From the NCBI GenBank assembly GCA_903892315.1, contig CAITHY010000116.1, positions 1 through 5,084 on the forward strand: a stretch of 5,084 nucleotides of DNA. The letters run 5' to 3'. Shown in pieces: positions 1 through 5,084 of the stretch. Origin of the DNA: an uncultured beta proteobacterium (GTDB lineage: Bacteria > Pseudomonadota > Gammaproteobacteria > Burkholderiales > Burkholderiaceae). The first letter of the stretch is position 1; each line of letters opens with the position of its first letter. Below the pieces are notes generated by a model. It did no database searches, was not told the DNA's origin, and saw only the letters and a list, made by a program, of their open reading frames with translations. Made by a program: the position numbers and the translations under genes.

Positions 1-45
1 AGGTAGGATTTTAAAGTAAAAAGTGGGGTAAGCAAGAAAGTTATG

Positions 46-66
46 GGGTTAATCTCGGGTTAATCT
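46..66 (+). repeat. Tandem 10-bp direct repeat in the mscL leader
   Basis: The ten bases GGGTTAATCT occur at 46-55 and again at 57-66, separated by one C, so the period is 11 bp, about one helical turn. The pair lies 27 bases before the mscL start codon and upstream of its ribosome binding site. Two identical half-sites on one face of the helix are a common layout for a dimeric or tandem-binding regulator, but I recognise no named operator here. Chance duplication remains possible. The repeat itself is certain; a regulatory role is inference. Confidence 0.45.
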
Positions 67-80
67 GTATCCATAGGAAA

Positions 81-87
81 AAGGGAG
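81..87 (+). promoter_or_regulatory. Ribosome binding site of mscL
   Basis: The purine run AAGGGAG lies 5 bases before the ATG at 93, a near-ideal Shine-Dalgarno position. It supports this start for mscL and contrasts with the following protease gene, which has no comparable site. Confidence 0.75.
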
Positions 88-92
88 CATTT

Positions 93-515
93 ATGAGCGT
101 TTTAAAGGAGTTTCGGGACTTTGCCGTAAAGGGTAATGTGATTGATTTGGCGGTGGGCGTCATTATTGGCGGTGCTTTTGGGAAAATCGTGGATTCCCTA
201 GTAAATGACATCGTTATGCCGGTTATTTCGACTCTTTTGGGGGGTCATATCGACTTTACCAACCTATTTATCGTCCTAGGACATGTTCCAGAGGGCGTTC
301 CTAGAACCTTCGATGCTCTCAAAAAAGCCGGGGTGCCCATCTTTGCCTATGGCAATTTCATCACCATTTCCATCAATTTTGTCCTACTGGCATTCGTAAT
401 CTTTCAAATGGTCAAGGTGGTGAACAAAGTGCGCTTGATAGATGCTCCTCCTCCATCTCCAGTGCCGGAAGATGTCGTTTTGCTGCGCGAGATTCGCGAT
501 AGCCTAAAAAAATAA
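93..515 (+). CDS. mscL: Large-conductance mechanosensitive channel MscL
   Basis: MscL is the homopentameric inner-membrane channel that opens under high membrane tension and releases solutes during hypo-osmotic shock. The 140-residue protein matches the family end to end. It starts with the amphipathic N-terminal helix ([20 protein letters not shown]). TM1 follows at about residues 16-45, with the Gly-rich pore-lining segment [14 protein letters not shown] and the MPVIS bend. The periplasmic loop covers about 46-82, TM2 about 83-110, and a proline-rich linker (PPPSPVPED) leads to the C-terminal bundle helix [11 protein letters not shown]. The loop is roughly ten residues longer than in E. coli, which I associate with the betaproteobacterial form. 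The start is fixed by the strong ribosome binding site and the conserved N-terminus. The protease gene follows after 21 bases on the same strand, so co-transcription is likely. No key residue appears to be missing. Confidence 0.97.
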   Translation: MSVLKEFRDFAVKGNVIDLAVGVIIGGAFGKIVDSLVNDIVMPVISTLLGGHIDFTNLFIVLGHVPEGVPRTFDALKKAGVPIFAYGNFITISINFVLLAFVIFQMVKVVNKVRLIDAPPPSPVPEDVVLLREIRDSLKK

Positions 516-536
516 TTTGCTGACCGCTGATACAAA

Positions 537-1715
537 ATGTTGAATCGACTCTGGTTACTATTTGCACAATCAGTAACAGTGATGCTGGCTGCGTGGTTCA
601 TTATTGCTACGCTCAAGCCTGGATGGCTCTCAGGTTCACAAATGGGCACTATGGTGCAAAGCGTCACACTGAGCGAGGACACTTACGATAACTCTGCACT
701 TAGTCCAGGCTCGTATCACGATGCCGTAAAAAAATCGATGCCTGCTGTCGTCAATATTTTTACGAGCAAGGCAAATACAAAACCTAAAACTCGCAAAGAG
801 AATAGCAACAAATCTGCAGATCCTTTATTTAAATTCTTCTTTGGAGATCAGCCACCAGACGCCGAACCTAATTCCAGCCTAGGTTCTGGGGTGATAGTCA
901 GCCCAGAGGGAATGATTCTCACCAATTATCACGTCATCAGTGATGCTGATGAAATTGATGTGACACTCTCTGATGGTAGAAAAGTAAAAGCCAAAATTAT
1001 TGGTGGCGATCCCGAGACAGATATTGCGGTATTAAAGATTGATGTCAAACAATTGCCAACGCCGATCACCTTAGGAAAAATTGAATCGATTCACGTCGGT
1101 GAGGTCGTGCTCGCTATTGGCAATCCGTTTGGCGTAGGTCAAACCGTTACCTCCGGAATTATTTCTGCCTTAGGCCGCGATCATGTGGGCATTAATACTT
1201 TTGAAAACTTTATTCAAACGGATGCCGCCATTAATCCTGGAAATTCTGGTGGCGCCTTGGTAGATACACGAGGACATTTGATTGGCATTAACACTGCTAT
1301 TTATTCCAATAACGGAGGTTCAATGGGAATTGGTTTTGCTATCCCCGTTAATCTTGCAAAACAGGTGATGGAATCGATTCTGACTAATGGCAGCGTTACT
1401 CGTGGCTGGATCGGGGTTGAGCCTCAAAATTTATCCAAGGAGCTCTCGGAGTCGCTAGGTCTCCCCCAAAATACCGCTGGGGTACTACTGTCAGGGGTTT
1501 TGGAGGGTGGGCCTGCAGCCAAGGGTGGCATCAAACCTGGGGATGTTCTAGTAGCCGTTAACGACAACACCACCAAAGATGTTAGGCAGCTACTGAATCA
1601 AATTGCGCAAATTGGTCCAGGTAGTGAAGCGACGCTCAAAATCTTACGCAAAGATAAGGAATTGGAACTAAAAGTTCAAGCGGGGAAAAGGCCAACCCCA
1701 AAGACCATGAATTAG
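537..1715 (+). CDS. Membrane-anchored trypsin-like serine protease, DegS/HtrA family (S1C), one PDZ domain
   Basis: This is an ATP-independent periplasmic protease of the HtrA family, expected to act in envelope protein quality control or stress signalling. The 392 residues contain an uncleaved-looking N-terminal membrane anchor at about 5-26, a polar linker, and a chymotrypsin-fold protease domain at about 60-275. One PDZ domain spans about 288-385, starting at GWIGVEPQNL. The catalytic triad is intact: His132 in TNYHVIS, Asp162 in DPETDIAVLKID, and Ser237 in NPGNSGGAL. The LA-type loop (about 95-108) is short. One PDZ domain plus an anchor resembles DegS, whereas DegP and DegQ have a cleaved signal and two PDZ domains; annotation pipelines may still call it DegQ or Do-like. 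An in-frame TGA at 528-530 rules out an earlier start. There is no clear Shine-Dalgarno sequence before the ATG, so translation may be coupled to mscL, whose stop is 21 bases upstream. The in vivo substrate is unknown. Confidence 0.93.
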   Translation: MLNRLWLLFAQSVTVMLAAWFIIATLKPGWLSGSQMGTMVQSVTLSEDTYDNSALSPGSYHDAVKKSMPAVVNIFTSKANTKPKTRKENSNKSADPLFKFFFGDQPPDAEPNSSLGSGVIVSPEGMILTNYHVISDADEIDVTLSDGRKVKAKIIGGDPETDIAVLKIDVKQLPTPITLGKIESIHVGEVVLAIGNPFGVGQTVTSGIISALGRDHVGINTFENFIQTDAAINPGNSGGALVDTRGHLIGINTAIYSNNGGSMGIGFAIPVNLAKQVMESILTNGSVTRGWIGVEPQNLSKELSESLGLPQNTAGVLLSGVLEGGPAAKGGIKPGDVLVAVNDNTTKDVRQLLNQIAQIGPGSEATLKILRKDKELELKVQAGKRPTPKTMN

Positions 1716-1732
1716 CACGAGAGCTCATTCAT
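1707..1732 (+). other. Imperfect inverted repeat at the protease stop codon
   Basis: ATGAAT (1707-1712) pairs with ATTCAT (1727-1732). After one mismatch, AGC pairs with GCT, leaving a 6-base loop. The hairpin overlaps the protease stop codon TAG (1713-1715). It is followed by five A residues rather than a T tract, so it is not a convincing intrinsic terminator on either strand. It could stabilise the 3' end of the transcript. It is the only candidate 3'-end structure I see for the mscL-protease unit. Confidence 0.25.
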
Positions 1733-1738
1733 AAAAAC

Positions 1739-2113
1739 TTATCTAGCCAGTATTTTGAATAAGAAGTCTTCAGCGCAAGCTGTGTTGTTGGTTGTGGTGC
1801 CGCACTCGATATCCACTGTACCATTTTGCGCCAATAGAACACGATTTTGTGAGGTCACTGGCTGATAGTTGAAGGGCAAAGTACTCGAGCCCAACTTATC
1901 TTTAATATCGCCCAAAATCATGCGATAAATTTCAACATGGTAACTATCAAAACGACTATCGCTCGTGGCACAGGATCGGGATGGAGGACTCTCTAAGCCC
2001 CATGGTGGCGCTAGATACATAAACGCCGGAGCTAATAAAATGGTTGCGGTAGCTAAAGCTGCTGAGCTTTGAAGTTTTCTCAAAAAGCAAGGATGTAGGT
2101 AAACAAAACCCAC
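1739..2113 (-). pseudogene. gltI: Decayed, truncated gltI (glutamate/aspartate ABC transporter substrate-binding protein)
   Basis: GltI-type proteins are about 300-residue periplasmic binding proteins that deliver glutamate/aspartate to an ABC importer. Here a 124-codon frame from a GTG at 2113 carries only remnants. A signal-peptide-like stretch is visible (RKLQSSAALATATILLAPAF, about 2074-2021). The family-specific block then runs SYHVEIYRMILGDIKDKLG, PVTSQNRVLLAQNGTVDIEC, GTTTNNTACAEDFLF. The conserved RESSIP motif that should precede this block sits in another frame (1994-1977, within TMGLRESSIP), so there is a frameshift near 1976. Another break lies between the signal peptide and RESSIP, where about 20 residues also seem to be lost. 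Homology stops around 1750, and the frame ends at 1739, so roughly two thirds of the gene is missing. The position where I expect Arg after TTNN-x-A reads Cys. No permease or ATPase genes of a Glt system are in the window. The remnant is convergent with the protease gene. A short functional protein is very unlikely. The GltI assignment rests on recalled family motifs, not on a search. Confidence 0.85.
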
Positions 2114-2280
2114 TATTTTTGTAGATTCAACAGATATCTATGGAATAGTCAAGAAGAAACATCAACATAGACCAAGTTTTTGAAGATGCCACTCACTTTT
2201 AGGTGAAAAAAATTCAGCTCATCATTTAACTCACAACATCCATCTAAGACTCATTGCAGAGGGTGCTATGTAACTCCGAA
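2114..2280. other. Intergenic spacer without a recognisable gene
   Basis: This is AT-rich sequence between the gltI remnant and the end of the outer-membrane factor gene. All open frames are very short. Read on the minus strand, it is the 3' trailer of the efflux operon. It contains a run of seven T residues (minus strand, about 2213-2207) but no stable GC-rich hairpin directly before it, so I cannot place an intrinsic terminator with confidence. No tRNA, rRNA or repeat array is seen. Confidence 0.5.
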
Positions 2281-3690
2281 TTACCAATATCCCCCAAGCG
2301 CTTTGATCAATAAAACCCGATCAATTAGCAATTGTGTTTGGTAGTCAATCTGAACCGTCCGAGCTCTGGATTGATCAATGGCAGCATCAACAATTTCTAG
2401 GTAGCCAGCAACGCCTTCTCGATATCTGACCGTAGAAATCTTATAAGTTTTTTCGGCATACATTAAGTTATTTTCAACGTTTACTAAAGATTCTTCACGA
2501 TTCTTTAATTGCACCAATACATCCTCTACCTCTTTAATAGCAACAAGCACAGTATTTTTATAGACCGCTGTATTTTCAGCGTTCTTCGCGATTGCCTGAT
2601 CAACAATCGCAGATCTTCTACCACCATCAAAAATAGTTAAAAATGCTAGCGGTCCTATCGTCCAGAAAGCATTAGGGGCAGCAAGAATATTGGCTTGATT
2701 TGCAGTTTGATAACCACCAAAAGCGGACAAAGATAAAACTGGGAAAAAGGCACTTCTTGCGACACCAATTTCTGCATTACTAGCTGCCACCCTTCTCTCG
2801 GCAGAGGCAACATCAGGGCGACGCTCAAGCAAGGTGGAGGGAATAGATACAGCGACAGGAGCAAGTTTTAGATTATCAACACTGCCCCTTGGCAAGGAGA
2901 ATGAGGAGGGAGACTCTCCCACCAGAACAGCAATCACATGCTCTAGTTGTGCACGGCGGGTTTGTAGTGCCTTTTCACGAATACGCCCACTCTCAACCAA
3001 ACCCTGCACCCTGTAAAAATCGACCCCAGTGTTAATGCCTTCTTTGTAACGCTTTTGCATTAAATCGGCTTGTTTTTGATACATACTTAAATCTTGCTGC
3101 AAAATATCTTGCTGAGATTCAACACCTCGCATCGCAATGTAACTGCTGACGAGATCAGCCTGAATCATTAAACGTACTGACTCTAAATCCTCTTGACTAG
3201 CCTCCGCTAACGCCGATGCCGAATCAATGCCGGAACGAACGCGACCCCATAAGTCAACCTCATATGTTGCTAGGCCGCCAAAAAAATTATTGTCATAAAT
3301 ATTCGGTTGATTTGCACCTCGCAAAGGTCTACCTATAGACTGTCGGTTTTCAGTCGCAGCGCCGGTTACGGCAATTTGTGGGTAAAGTCCTGCATTATTT
3401 ACCGCCAAGAATGCACTTGCATTTTCATATCGAGCCACAGCGGCGGCAATTTGAAAGTTATTGGTCTCAGTTTTTGCAACCAATTGATCCAAAATCGGAT
3501 CGCTAAAATTTTTCCACCACGAGCCTCTTTTCATCTGATCGGCAGGTTTAGCGACTACCCAATCCTGAGCAATCTCCTTAAAATTACTTGGCATTTGTAT
3601 TTCTGGGCGCTTGTAGTCGGGTGCAAGCGAGCACCCGTAGCAGACGCTGAGTAGCCCAACCCCCAGGAAATGTCGAAATTTATTTAACAT
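2281..3690 (-). CDS. Outer-membrane factor lipoprotein of an RND efflux pump (NodT/OprM family)
   Basis: This is the TolC-like trimeric channel that carries efflux substrates across the outer membrane and docks with the adaptor encoded upstream. The 469-residue length is normal for NodT-type factors. Residues 1-20 form a lipoprotein signal with acylated Cys20, followed by SLAPDYKRP, the usual mature start. The residue at -3 is Cys where Leu is usual, so the lipobox is slightly atypical. Two outer-membrane efflux repeats follow. Landmarks are YEVDLWGRVRSGID (about 143-156), the second-repeat signature LLERRPDVASAERRVAASNAEIGVARSAFFP split around residues 287-317, IFDGGRR (about 353-359), and a C-terminal ALGGYW. 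An upstream in-frame ATG at 3726 would add 12 residues and overlap the adaptor gene by 35 bases. I prefer the ATG at 3690: it has TAAGG nine bases upstream, the signal peptide begins there, and it sits 1 base after the adaptor stop. It is the last gene of the operon. Confidence 0.95.
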   Translation of the reverse strand: MLNKFRHFLGVGLLSVCYGCSLAPDYKRPEIQMPSNFKEIAQDWVVAKPADQMKRGSWWKNFSDPILDQLVAKTETNNFQIAAAVARYENASAFLAVNNAGLYPQIAVTGAATENRQSIGRPLRGANQPNIYDNNFFGGLATYEVDLWGRVRSGIDSASALAEASQEDLESVRLMIQADLVSSYIAMRGVESQQDILQQDLSMYQKQADLMQKRYKEGINTGVDFYRVQGLVESGRIREKALQTRRAQLEHVIAVLVGESPSSFSLPRGSVDNLKLAPVAVSIPSTLLERRPDVASAERRVAASNAEIGVARSAFFPVLSLSAFGGYQTANQANILAAPNAFWTIGPLAFLTIFDGGRRSAIVDQAIAKNAENTAVYKNTVLVAIKEVEDVLVQLKNREESLVNVENNLMYAEKTYKISTVRYREGVAGYLEIVDAAIDQSRARTVQIDYQTQLLIDRVLLIKALGGYW

Positions 3691-3691
3691 A

Positions 3692-4930
3692 CTATTTCGC
3701 CTTATTTCCATTCGACTGTTTTGCAAGCACCACTACTTCGCCATCAATCAATGAATCTGGTGGATTATTTATAATCTTAGATTGATTCGTAATTGGTCCA
3801 ATCACCTCAACCTCTTGGCCAAAATCTCTACCAATTACGACCTTGGTAAATACCGCCTTTTGATCTTTATCAACCTCTGCCAAGAATGCTCCGTTCTTGC
3901 GAATAATTAAGGCTGAAGATGGTACCCGCGGAATATTCCGATCAGAAGGCAGATCAATGTTCACTTGGGCAAACTCGCCTGCAGTCAAGGTATGATCTTG
4001 ATTATCCATTTCAATCTCTATGAGGACCGTTCCAGAATTTTCATTTACAGCGCCAGCGGAACGAACTACCTTGGCTTCAAATACTTTTTCCGGAAACTCA
4101 GGAACACGAATTCTTGCCGGAATGCCTGGCTGAATATCATTCATAAATACCTGTGGAATATTCACAAATAGTCGTAACTTATCAATATTAGCAACGTTAA
4201 ATAGTGGCTTCCCTGCACCCGCAGTTACCAAAGCCCCCACATCAATATTGCGTTCGGTAACCTGTCCTGCAAATGGCGCTGGAATATTTTTATAGTCAGA
4301 GAAGATTTCAGCTTTTTGTAAATTTGCCTCAGCAATTTGACGCAAAGATTTTCTGGTCTCATATTCAGTGGTCTTTTGATCCAGCTCTTGCTTTGAGACA
4401 GCATCTTCTGCAAAAAGATTCTTCCATCTTGTTAAGGAGATCTTAGCTAGAGCCTCATTGCTCTTTGCGGCAATCAAGTCAGATTTTGCTTGCTGTAGTT
4501 GCTGATCAACTTCTGGAGCCTCAATTCTTCCTAGAATCTCACCTTTTTTAACTTCAGCACCGATATCCTTATCCCATTTCTTCATATAACCATTTACACG
4601 AGAATAAATTGGTGCATTTAAGTAAGCTTCGAGGCGACCCGGAAAGGAAATGGAGTTTTCAGCACCGCCAACCGCTGGCATAACAACGGTAACTATTCTT
4701 TGTGCATTTTCTTCAGAACGAAATTTAGCGGAAATAAAACCGTAAATGCGAAATCCAAAATTGAGGATGACGATCACGAGCACCACTTGGACCATACGTT
4801 GTTGATTTTTTTCTAGCCCCTGATATTTCCGATAAAGCGTAATTAAAAATTCCTTTGCTATAGCAACATACTTCTTGAGCAATGGGAGGACATTTTTTAA
4901 AGAATCTTTATTGAATTTAATTGTTTTCAT
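3692..4930 (-). CDS. RND efflux pump periplasmic adaptor (HlyD/AcrA membrane fusion protein), membrane-anchored
   Basis: The adaptor bridges the inner-membrane permease and the outer-membrane channel. The 412 residues contain a Lys-rich N-terminal cytoplasmic segment (about 1-45) and a single membrane anchor (about 47-66, VQVVLVIVILNFGF). There is no cleaved lipoprotein signal as in AcrA. The first half of the lipoyl domain covers about 105-138 (APIYSRVNGYMKKWDKDIGA, then VKKGEILGRIEAPE). A coiled-coil hairpin spans about 140-208 (LDQ/QLQQA-type heptads). The second lipoyl half runs about 215-247 (IPAPFAGQVTERNIDVGALV), followed by a beta-barrel (about 248-330) and a membrane-proximal domain (about 335-405). 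The start codon overlaps the stop of the permease gene (ATGA), which supports this start and suggests translational coupling. The stop lies 1 base before the next gene. An internal Met46 lacks a well-placed ribosome binding site. Substrate class cannot be told from this subunit; the form matches drug-type (HAE1) rather than clearly heavy-metal pumps. Confidence 0.95.
   Translation of the reverse strand: MKTIKFNKDSLKNVLPLLKKYVAIAKEFLITLYRKYQGLEKNQQRMVQVVLVIVILNFGFRIYGFISAKFRSEENAQRIVTVVMPAVGGAENSISFPGRLEAYLNAPIYSRVNGYMKKWDKDIGAEVKKGEILGRIEAPEVDQQLQQAKSDLIAAKSNEALAKISLTRWKNLFAEDAVSKQELDQKTTEYETRKSLRQIAEANLQKAEIFSDYKNIPAPFAGQVTERNIDVGALVTAGAGKPLFNVANIDKLRLFVNIPQVFMNDIQPGIPARIRVPEFPEKVFEAKVVRSAGAVNENSGTVLIEIEMDNQDHTLTAGEFAQVNIDLPSDRNIPRVPSSALIIRKNGAFLAEVDKDQKAVFTKVVIGRDFGQEVEVIGPITNQSKIINNPPDSLIDGEVVVLAKQSNGNKAK
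3700..3704 (-). promoter_or_regulatory. Ribosome binding site choosing the outer-membrane factor start
   Basis: On the minus strand, TAAGG lies 9 bases before the ATG at 3690, inside the last codons of the adaptor gene. It favours the shorter start over the in-frame ATGs at 3711 and 3726, which have no better site. Confidence 0.5.
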
Positions 4931-5084
4931 ACTTTTTCTGATCCATAGTTTTTATGTACAAGGCTAAACACAACCGGTACAAAAATAAGAGTTGCGAACG
5001 TTGCAAAAATGAGTCCCCCTACAACGGCTCTGCCAAGAGGGGCATTCTGCTCGCCGCCCTCACCAAGACCCAATGCCATTGGGG
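4927..5084 (-). CDS. RND efflux pump permease, C-terminal end only (cut by window edge)
   Basis: The inner-membrane proton-driven RND transporter is the energised pump of the tripartite system. Only its last 51 codons and stop are present; the gene continues beyond position 5084. The visible stretch reads MALGLGEGGEQNAPLGRAVV and then GGLIFATFATLIFVPVVFSL, followed by a short polar tail ending GSEKV. Gly-rich GEGGEQNAPLGRAV followed by the last transmembrane helix with FVPV is the standard C-terminal signature of RND permeases around TM11-TM12. The short tail after the last helix is normal. The stop TGA (4929-4927) overlaps the adaptor ATG (4930-4928). It is therefore the gene directly upstream of the adaptor in the operon. 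The C-terminal motif fits the AcrB/HAE1 group, but the diagnostic TM4 residues lie outside the window. Confidence 0.92.
   Translation of the reverse strand, partial: PMALGLGEGGEQNAPLGRAVVGGLIFATFATLIFVPVVFSLVHKNYGSEKV

Noticed and set aside
1..17. Tail of an upstream plus-strand gene
   Set aside because: Stops occur in all three plus frames within the first 18 bases, and the remaining few codons are too short to identify anything.
404..682. Minus-strand open frame of 92 codons across the mscL-protease junction
   Set aside because: It is antisense to two well-supported genes, has no recognisable domain, and its composition is what the opposite coding strands would give.
2125..2152. Possible minus-strand promoter before the gltI remnant: TTGACT, 16-base spacer, TTGAAT
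   Set aside because: The -35 is good, but the -10 lacks the key second-position A and third-position T and the spacer is short. At best it is a fossil promoter of the dead gene, so it is not listed as a feature.
2207..2280. Intrinsic terminator for the efflux operon ending in the minus-strand T run at 2213-2207
   Set aside because: The bases before the T run can only form a weak stem of about four pairs including a G-U pair, too little to call a terminator.
1716..2280. CRISPR array, tRNA or insertion-sequence ends in the convergent intergenic region
   Set aside because: I saw no regularly spaced repeats, no tRNA cloverleaf elements and no terminal inverted repeats; the region is explained by the gltI remnant plus AT-rich spacer.
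2655..3016. Short open frames on both strands inside the outer-membrane factor gene
   Set aside because: They lie wholly within a full-length conserved gene, in other frames, without family motifs or ribosome binding sites.
3307..3654. Plus-strand open frame of 115 codons antisense to the outer-membrane factor gene
   Set aside because: It is a shadow of the real minus-strand gene; the translation is Cys- and Ser-rich, with no recognisable fold or motif.
3965..4413. Two short open frames (plus 3965-4171, minus 4225-4413) inside the adaptor gene
   Set aside because: Both sit in alternative frames of a conserved adaptor and carry no independent evidence of coding.

Overview
The window looks like chromosomal DNA of a betaproteobacterium of the order Burkholderiales with moderate GC content, plausibly Polynucleobacter or a close relative. 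This is an inference. It rests on the MscL type (a longer periplasmic loop than in E. coli), an HtrA-type protease with the N-terminal anchor style I associate with Burkholderiales, the mscL-protease pairing, and a GltI-type glutamate/aspartate binding-protein remnant with the wording I know from that order. No 16S rRNA or other marker gene is present to settle it.

Layout: (1) Positions 1-92 are a leader with an 11-bp-period direct repeat and a good ribosome binding site for mscL. (2) Positions 93-1715, plus strand, hold mscL and, 21 bases later, a membrane-anchored single-PDZ trypsin-like protease of the DegS/HtrA kind. They probably form one envelope-maintenance transcription unit. (3) Positions 1716-2280 are a 565-base convergent intergenic region. 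It is not empty: it carries a decayed and truncated minus-strand copy of gltI (periplasmic glutamate/aspartate-binding protein) that could easily be mis-annotated as a small hypothetical protein. (4) Positions 5084-2281, minus strand, hold the last three genes of a tripartite RND efflux operon, read right to left: the 3' end of the inner-membrane RND permease (cut by the window edge), a membrane-anchored periplasmic adaptor whose ATG overlaps the permease stop, and a NodT-type outer-membrane factor lipoprotein starting 1 base after the adaptor stop.

The three efflux products should form one envelope-spanning pump: permease in the inner membrane, adaptor in the periplasm, and TolC-like channel in the outer membrane. 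The tight spacing suggests coupled, near-stoichiometric expression. The substrate cannot be read from the sequence. I do not see a previously undescribed system here. The most informative non-routine item is the gltI remnant and the apparent rearrangement point just downstream of the protease gene.
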